Assembly: GCF_000340215.1 (NCBI RefSeq)
Contig: NW_006921551.1
Coordinates: 392,475 to 456,474, forward strand
Origin: Pseudocercospora fijiensis CIRAD86
Taxonomy: Eukaryota > Ascomycota > Dothideomycetes > Mycosphaerellales > Mycosphaerellaceae
Direction: 5' to 3'
Length of the DNA: 64,000 nt
Position numbers and translations under genes: made by a program. A model generated the notes under the pieces. That model saw only the letters and a program-made list of their open reading frames with translations, made no database searches and was not told the origin of the DNA. Shown here in pieces: positions 58,959 through 64,000 of this stretch; within the stretch, counting starts at the first letter, position 1; every line of letters starts with the position of its first letter.

Positions 58959-60399
58959 TTCGGTGTTTATATAATTGCTAATTCCCCTTATAGTATACCT
59001 TAAAGACGTTATAGCGCGAAACTACTAGCGCTACTCTACGCTATTTAGGTAGGTAGTAGCTAAGCTTAAGATCCTATTAAACGGCCGGACTAAATTCGAA
59101 TATCTTATATTCCTAGCCCCCGTCGAGCCTAAGATAGCCGATCCTAACGATCCTAATTCTGTCCCGGTTGTTAGCCCTAATAATTAGTTCGGCGACCTTA
59201 TATACGACCCCGAGCAAGACAATACTATCCTACTCAGAGAAATCTAATAACCGGTAACGATAATCGACGATAGCGAATCTAACTATAGCTTCGACGACGG
59301 CTAATCCGATTACGCTAACGACCCGACTAGTCCGGCTAATACGGATGTTAATCGACCTAATAGTAAGGCTAACACTCCCTATCTATCGGACGGTAAGGTA
59401 CCCGCTTAGCCCCTACCTAAGGCTCGATCTAAGGGTAAGGGGAGACTCTATATTAAAGGCCTAAAGTTTCCGCTATCTGCTGCTATCGTTACTAAAGATA
59501 GCGACGATAGTAACGATAATAGTAATAACGACGACGCTATTATACGCTATATCGATAGAGCTCGACAGAAGTAAGCTTAATAGAAGCGACTATTGTCCGC
59601 TCCTACCGGTACCGAGGACGTCGATAACGACGATAAGTTAGCTATAGACCGGCGCTCGAGTTCTAGACTGTCTTCCGCCCTCGACTATCTATAAGATCTA
59701 GACTTGCCTCTAGGCGGTGTTACTAGCCCTTAGACGGATATCTAGTCTCTAACTCGGCCTCGTAAGCGTAAGTTTAGCCTTAGCTACAATTTATCGGGCG
59801 AGCGTTATAGCGCGAAGCGTGCCCGATATATACTAAAGCGCCTATAATCGCACGCCTAGCTATCGGCTTCCTCTACTACCGCTAGCCGGCTATTAATAGA
59901 GGATAAGCGCGCTGCCCTATACCTAAAGATTAACGACGCCCTCGGTATACTCCGCTCGTATAAACTTAGTAACGCCGGTACGGCTATCGGTCTTGTATTC
60001 GAAGCTAAGACTAGGAAGTCGACTAAAATCGTATAGCTAAATACCTATCTCCTTAGCGGTCTAGTTGCTAGGCTATAGGATCGATAGGCTCCGCTTCGTA
60101 AGATACCGGATATAGAGGGCAAGATCGACGCTATATTAGTATTAATCTAGGCGCACTTAGATACGGTCTCCGCGACTATAGGCGAGGCCGATAGGTAACA
60201 GTATTATAGTTAACGATTAGTATAGATACTCTTAAGCGGCATCGAGGATAGATATAGATTAACGAGGTTAGTCGATAGAGGGGACAGACGTACTACTATA
60301 TACCTATTTCGAGTATCGGAAGGATGCGTATAAAATGCGTACTAATTAATCTAGTGCCAATTATTATCCTATATATTAAATCGCCTAGCAGGAGATAGT

Positions 60400-61110
60400 G
60401 CTTTAGGGTTCCTAGTCGGCGAAATAGTCTATAGGCAATATAATAACGTTAAGTAGGTCTTCGCCGTCGATATGTCCTTATATAATTAAACGTTAGGTAT
60501 AGTAGGTAGCATTAAATGCGCACTGCTAACGATATATATCGTAGGACGTTAATAACCATTTTCCCGGCTAGCAAACTAGTCTACTCGTAGCTTAATAATT
60601 TCTATAAACAGTACTAAAAGCGCCCTACTTACGATATAAAAGCCTCGATAGTTAATTTCCCGGCTAGTAGAATAGTCTACTCGTAGCTAGATAATTTGCA
60701 TAAATAGCACTAACTGCGCCCTGCCGCCGATCCGAGCCTTAATAGCTAACTTCCTAGCTAGCGAAATAGTCTACTCGTAGCTTAATGATTTCTACGGATA
60801 GTACCGAAACGCCCTACTCGCGATATAAGAGCATCGATAATTGACTTCCCGGCTAGTAGAACAGTCTACTCGTAGCTTAATAGATTCTATAAGTAGCACT
60901 ACAAGTGCCCTAGGGTTTCCCGGTCGGCGCGATAATATACGGGCAGCGTAAGGACACTAGCTAGGGCTTAGTCGTCGGTACGTCCTCGGGGATAAAATAA
61001 TAGTTGTCTTAACTAGCGTTAAAGATGCCCTACTAGCGACATACATCGTAATAACGTTGAATACTATTTTCCCGACTAGCAAAATAGTCTGCTTATAGCT
61101 TAATAGTTTC
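60400..61110 (+). repeat. ~95-bp tandem repeat array, palindrome-anchored
   Basis: Units start TTCCCGGCTAG (or TTCCTAGCTAG) at 60561, 60657, 60751 and 60846, spaced 94-96 bp. Each continues with ..AGTCTACTCGTAGCTTAATAG, a ~35-bp variable part and GCGCCCT. Degenerate starts occur near 60409, 60916 and 61069. The unit contains the short palindrome CCCGGCTAGCAAACTAGTCT or its decayed form. Confidence 0.75.
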
Positions 61111-61711
61111 TAGACAACCCTAATAGCGCCCTATTTGCGCTAGACTAGCCCTAGTAATTGATTTTGCAGCTCTTACTCTACCTATTTATGTTTTCGTATG
61201 TATCTTGCTATCGCTATATTATACGCGATTAATAGCTACGTCTCGTCTCGTATATATAAACTAGCTAGGTTATAGACAATTTATAAATTTTACTTTATAT
61301 AGGGTATCGTAATATGAAATTGTATATAGTATATAGCGTCTTAGTAGATACTAACCGACTAAACTACAAAGCTGTCCTAATATAGAGTACTAATAGATTA
61401 TAGTATTAAAGTTAGAGGGTTGTCGACGAGATTCGAGTAATATATCGTAGGCGATAGCGGTTTATATAAAAGCTAGAAAAAAACATAGTTACTAATTAAT
61501 AGTACTAGATCCGAATACGTACGGGCGCGAGAGCGATTACTTAAGATATATATATTAAAACAAAAGGAGTTAATATCGCGCTCGATGTCTTAGCTATATA
61601 GCGACATTCTTTATACTTACTATAACTACGATACTGCTATTACTCTTACCGGAGCTCCTCGATATAGTTTTTTAGTAGGTAGCAAGCGAAACACTATCCG
61701 AGCGACGAGTA
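61111..61711. other. Non-coding stretch upstream of a relic ORF
   Basis: Possible promoter for the 61.7-63.3 kb relic: CGTATATATAAACTAG at about 61248 and TATATAAAAG near 61462 are TATA-like, but neither can be fixed as the start. I see no frame with support. Confidence 0.35.
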
Positions 61712-63304
61712 ATGCGTTACGACGCGAACGACTCCTATAATCGACGCCCGCTATTTTCTACATATCGATACTAGCGCCGATCGTACTTAGGCGTCTATAG
61801 GGCGTTATATACCGCTGCTCTATACGCGTAGCCGAAGGATCTTGTCGTCCTTACGGTGCAGTATAAAGATCCGATCTTTATACCGGTCGTTTTCGTACCT
61901 ATAATTATAGACGATACCTACGTAATCGAACAATAGCAATTCGCTCGACTAGACTCTATCCTAGCGGATATATATATACGGGTAGATAGAGAAAATAAAA
62001 GAGATAATAGCAGTAGTAATATATACTATATAGAGTCTAATACTATCCGAGTCCTATTACCGCTAGCTAGCTATACGGTATATATAAGGCGCCTAGCTGC
62101 GCTATAGGTAGTAAAGGGGCCGTTCGATAATAGCTAGGAAGAGCTAGCGATATAGGGTTATATTCTAGACTGCGTTGCATTGCCGACGTATAACGTACAA
62201 GTTAGATACCGTACTAAAGTTAAGGCCGAATAGCAACGGATAATCGACGAGACATTATACGAACTACGTTATTGCGTTAACCGTTTTCGCCTATTCGGGG
62301 CGCTCCGCGACTTAGATAATTCGGTACTAAGGCCGATCCGCGTAGGTAGTACGTTAGTAGATAACCCGGTTAAGTAGTTAGTACGAAGCCTCGCCCTCCT
62401 TCGTAATTAGGCTAAAACTATCGACTCTCTATAGCTAAAGGACGGCGGAGTAGCGTTAAATATGCTTAGCTAGGACGATAGTAACTAGCCGCACTAGACG
62501 TTCGGCTTTAATTAGGAGCCCGCGAGGCAGCATTTAGCGTTAGCTAAGGTCGCTATAGTATTCGGTAGGTTACTAGAGTACTAGGATAAAGATGACCTAG
62601 TAGACTAATACCGACTATAGTAAGGGCAGATTACGTTTATAGCGTTATTTAACGCTATAGCTCTAGCAATGCGCCCGCCTTACCTATCCGTAACCTACTA
62701 GCCGACGGCCTAGACTAGACGGGCTAAGTGCCGTACTTCGGTCTACCTATATTATACGAGATAGTAGTTCTCTAAACTATTTAAGGACGTTGTCTAGCAA
62801 CCGTAGTAGGGGTTAGATATATCGACGTAGAAGGGTATATTGCGAGTATTCCTTATTATATATCGCTAGAGAAGCTAGTATACGAGTCGATATATAGTCG
62901 AGGAGCTGCTCGATGCCCTAATAGTACTAGACGCCGATACCGAATCTTTCTACGACTAGAATGTAATCGCTAGTATAGTAGCGGATATAGAAGCGTATAC
63001 TCTCTCCGATACGGAGTTTAGTAGACATAATCTAGCGGATAAGATGCTAGTACGGCTCTCGGTATATACATTACCCGTTATTCTAGTATCGACTAAAGGA
63101 CGAGATAATAAGGGAAGGTAGGCGGTATTACGGCACCTATTATTAGGTTCTAATTATACGCGCTTTAACCTATACGCTAGCGACTTTGATATACGAAGCG
63201 AAGCGGTCTAGTATAGGTTACGGTGCTTATAGCACAATAGAGTATATATATATATATATTAGTAGTCGGACGTATAAAGGTTGGTTACTATAGATATGCA
63301 ATAA
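61712..63304 (+). pseudogene. 531-codon relic ORF, unknown product
   Basis: From ATG at 61712 a single frame runs to TAA at 63302 with no net frameshift; the start may be further upstream. All interruptions are TAG or TAA, and most fit Gln. Two sections are notable: a long hydrophilic N-terminal third with Val/Ile-rich strands (about 61850-61960), and a C-terminal section rich in Leu, Arg and Tyr (about 63000-63200). There is a Cys at about 62261 and another near 63223 but no clear motif. I do not recognise the family. A (TA)n run at about 63244-63259 lies near the end, in frame. Confidence 0.5.
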
Positions 63305-63369
63305 TGTTTATATAATCCTATATAAAGTGATTTATATACCGTTGCAGCCTAGATATTTTACTATTAGTT

Positions 63370-64000
63370 AAAGATGTCAGTATACGATATAACAGCTTAT
63401 AGATTTTGTTATCTAGCAAAGAGGTCGGTATATAAGATAGCTGCCTATAGATTTTGCCGTCTAGCAAACCGGTCGGCATATAAGATAGTAGCGCGTAGAT
63501 TTTGCCGTCTAGCAAACGGGTCGGTATACAAGATAGCAGCCTATAGATTTTGCTATCTAGTAAAGAGGTCGGCATACAAGATAGCTGCCTATAGATTTTG
63601 CTATCTAGCAAAGAGGTCGGTATGCAAGATAGCTACCTATAGATTTTGCCGTCTAGCAAAGAGGTCGGTATGCAAGGTAGCAGCGTATAGGTTTTGCTAT
63701 CCGGTAAAGAGGTTATTATGCAAGATAGTAGCGCATAGATTTTGCTGTCTAGCAAACGGGTCGGTATATAAAATAGTAGCATATTCAATTTGCCGTCTAG
63801 CAAAGAGGTCGGTATACAAGATAGCAGCGTATAGGTTTTGCTATCCGGCAAAGAGGTTATTATATAAGATAGTAGCGCATAGATTTTGCCGTCTAGCAAA
63901 CGGGTTAGCGTATAATATAATACTACTTTCAATTCGCTATCTAGCAAACAGGTCGACATATAAGATAGCAGCGTATAGATTTTGCTATCTAGCTAATAGG
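63370..64000. repeat. 48-bp tandem array with TTTTGC-GCAAA palindromes
   Basis: About 13 units of exactly 48 bp; CTAGCAAA or CCGGTAAA recurs at 63413, 63461, 63509, 63557, 63605, 63653 and 63701. Consensus features are GATTTTGCCGTCTAGCAAA, AGGTCGGTATA and AAGATAGCAGC. Units differ by a few bases and the array continues past the window edge. Because 48 is a multiple of 3, minus-strand frames stay open with a repeating 16-residue unit (LLDSKIYRQLSCMPTS-like). Confidence 0.95.

Larger units (their letters stand above)
53840..60330 (+). pseudogene. SNF2-family ATPase relic, paralogue B, with long disordered tail
   Basis: Exon 1 (53840-54360) is basic with repeated KPK/KAPKAP segments, nuclear-signal-like. 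Exon 2 (54525-55868) ends with GAILADNVGTSKTITVLYAV at 55763-55822 (motif I). Exon 3 (56006-57666) includes the Lys/Glu-rich spacer and Q.YSI..QERYLQAIDP-like sequence. Exon 4 (57791 on) reads VKVIILSSRTRSEAANLQYS and then TGRSSRVRQTYPVIVYDLS at about 58111-58275, matching SNF2 motifs V and VI. From about 59100 to 60200 the protein is acidic and Ser/Asp-rich with basic patches, probably disordered. TAG/TAA lesions are throughout. Confidence 0.84.

Noticed and set aside
63318..63959. Two open minus-strand frames (97 and 108 codons) with a repeating 16-residue peptide
   Set aside because: They are a by-product of a 48-bp tandem array whose length is a multiple of three. There is no promoter, no non-repeat coding sequence and no known protein family.
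63370..64000. CRISPR-like array
   Set aside because: The units are contiguous repeats without unique spacers, and the sequence is fungal in all other respects.
1..64000. tRNA and rRNA genes
   Set aside because: No cloverleaf with recognisable A and B boxes and no rRNA-like sequence was noticed. RIP damage could hide decayed copies.

Overview
This window looks like a subtelomere-type, repeat-dense block from a filamentous ascomycete (Pezizomycotina). I find no intact protein-coding gene. Nearly every reading frame with recognisable homology is broken by TAG or TAA codons that sit where CAG, CAA or TGG would be expected. CpA and TpG are scarce, TpA is very common and CpG is still frequent. That is the pattern left by repeat-induced point mutation (RIP) acting on CpA. 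Many frames stay in register for 1 to 4 kb although full of stops, so the damage is mostly C-to-T/G-to-A change rather than indels. Coordinates of relics are therefore approximate.

Left part (1-14.8 kb): two or three relic ORFs of unknown function, a ~457-bp dispersed repeat, then an unknown minus-strand gene relic split by a complete nested Ty3/gypsy chromovirus (5477-12370). That element has 161-bp LTRs, a GTAGC target duplication, gag with a zinc knuckle, protease, RT, RNase H, integrase and chromodomain. A (CCCTAA)9 telomere-type array lies in frame in its RNase H-integrase linker.

Middle (15-32.3 kb): a second Ty3/gypsy relic of a different lineage (minus strand, about 15.5-22.6 kb), a PIF1-family helicase relic (minus, 24.6-26.8 kb), a short patch with cloning-site-like sequence that lacks RIP (27.33-27.42 kb), a relic ORF containing 12-bp repeats, a gypsy integrase/chromodomain fragment (31.0-31.9 kb), and two more copies of the dispersed repeat.

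Right part (32.3-64 kb): a RecQ-type telomere-linked helicase (TLH-like) relic, an unknown minus-strand relic, and a row of plus-strand relics. Four of these are each preceded by the same ~180-bp TATA-containing module. Two are paralogous SNF2-family ATPases. Their introns carry pairs of short palindromes of the form TTTTGCCGGCCGGCAAAA, and the same palindromes occur between genes. The window ends in a 48-bp tandem array built from that motif. Together, the RecQ-like, SNF2-like and PIF1-like helicases, the telomeric repeat and the tandem arrays suggest a silenced subtelomeric or telomere-associated mobile cluster. The physical position is inferred, not seen.
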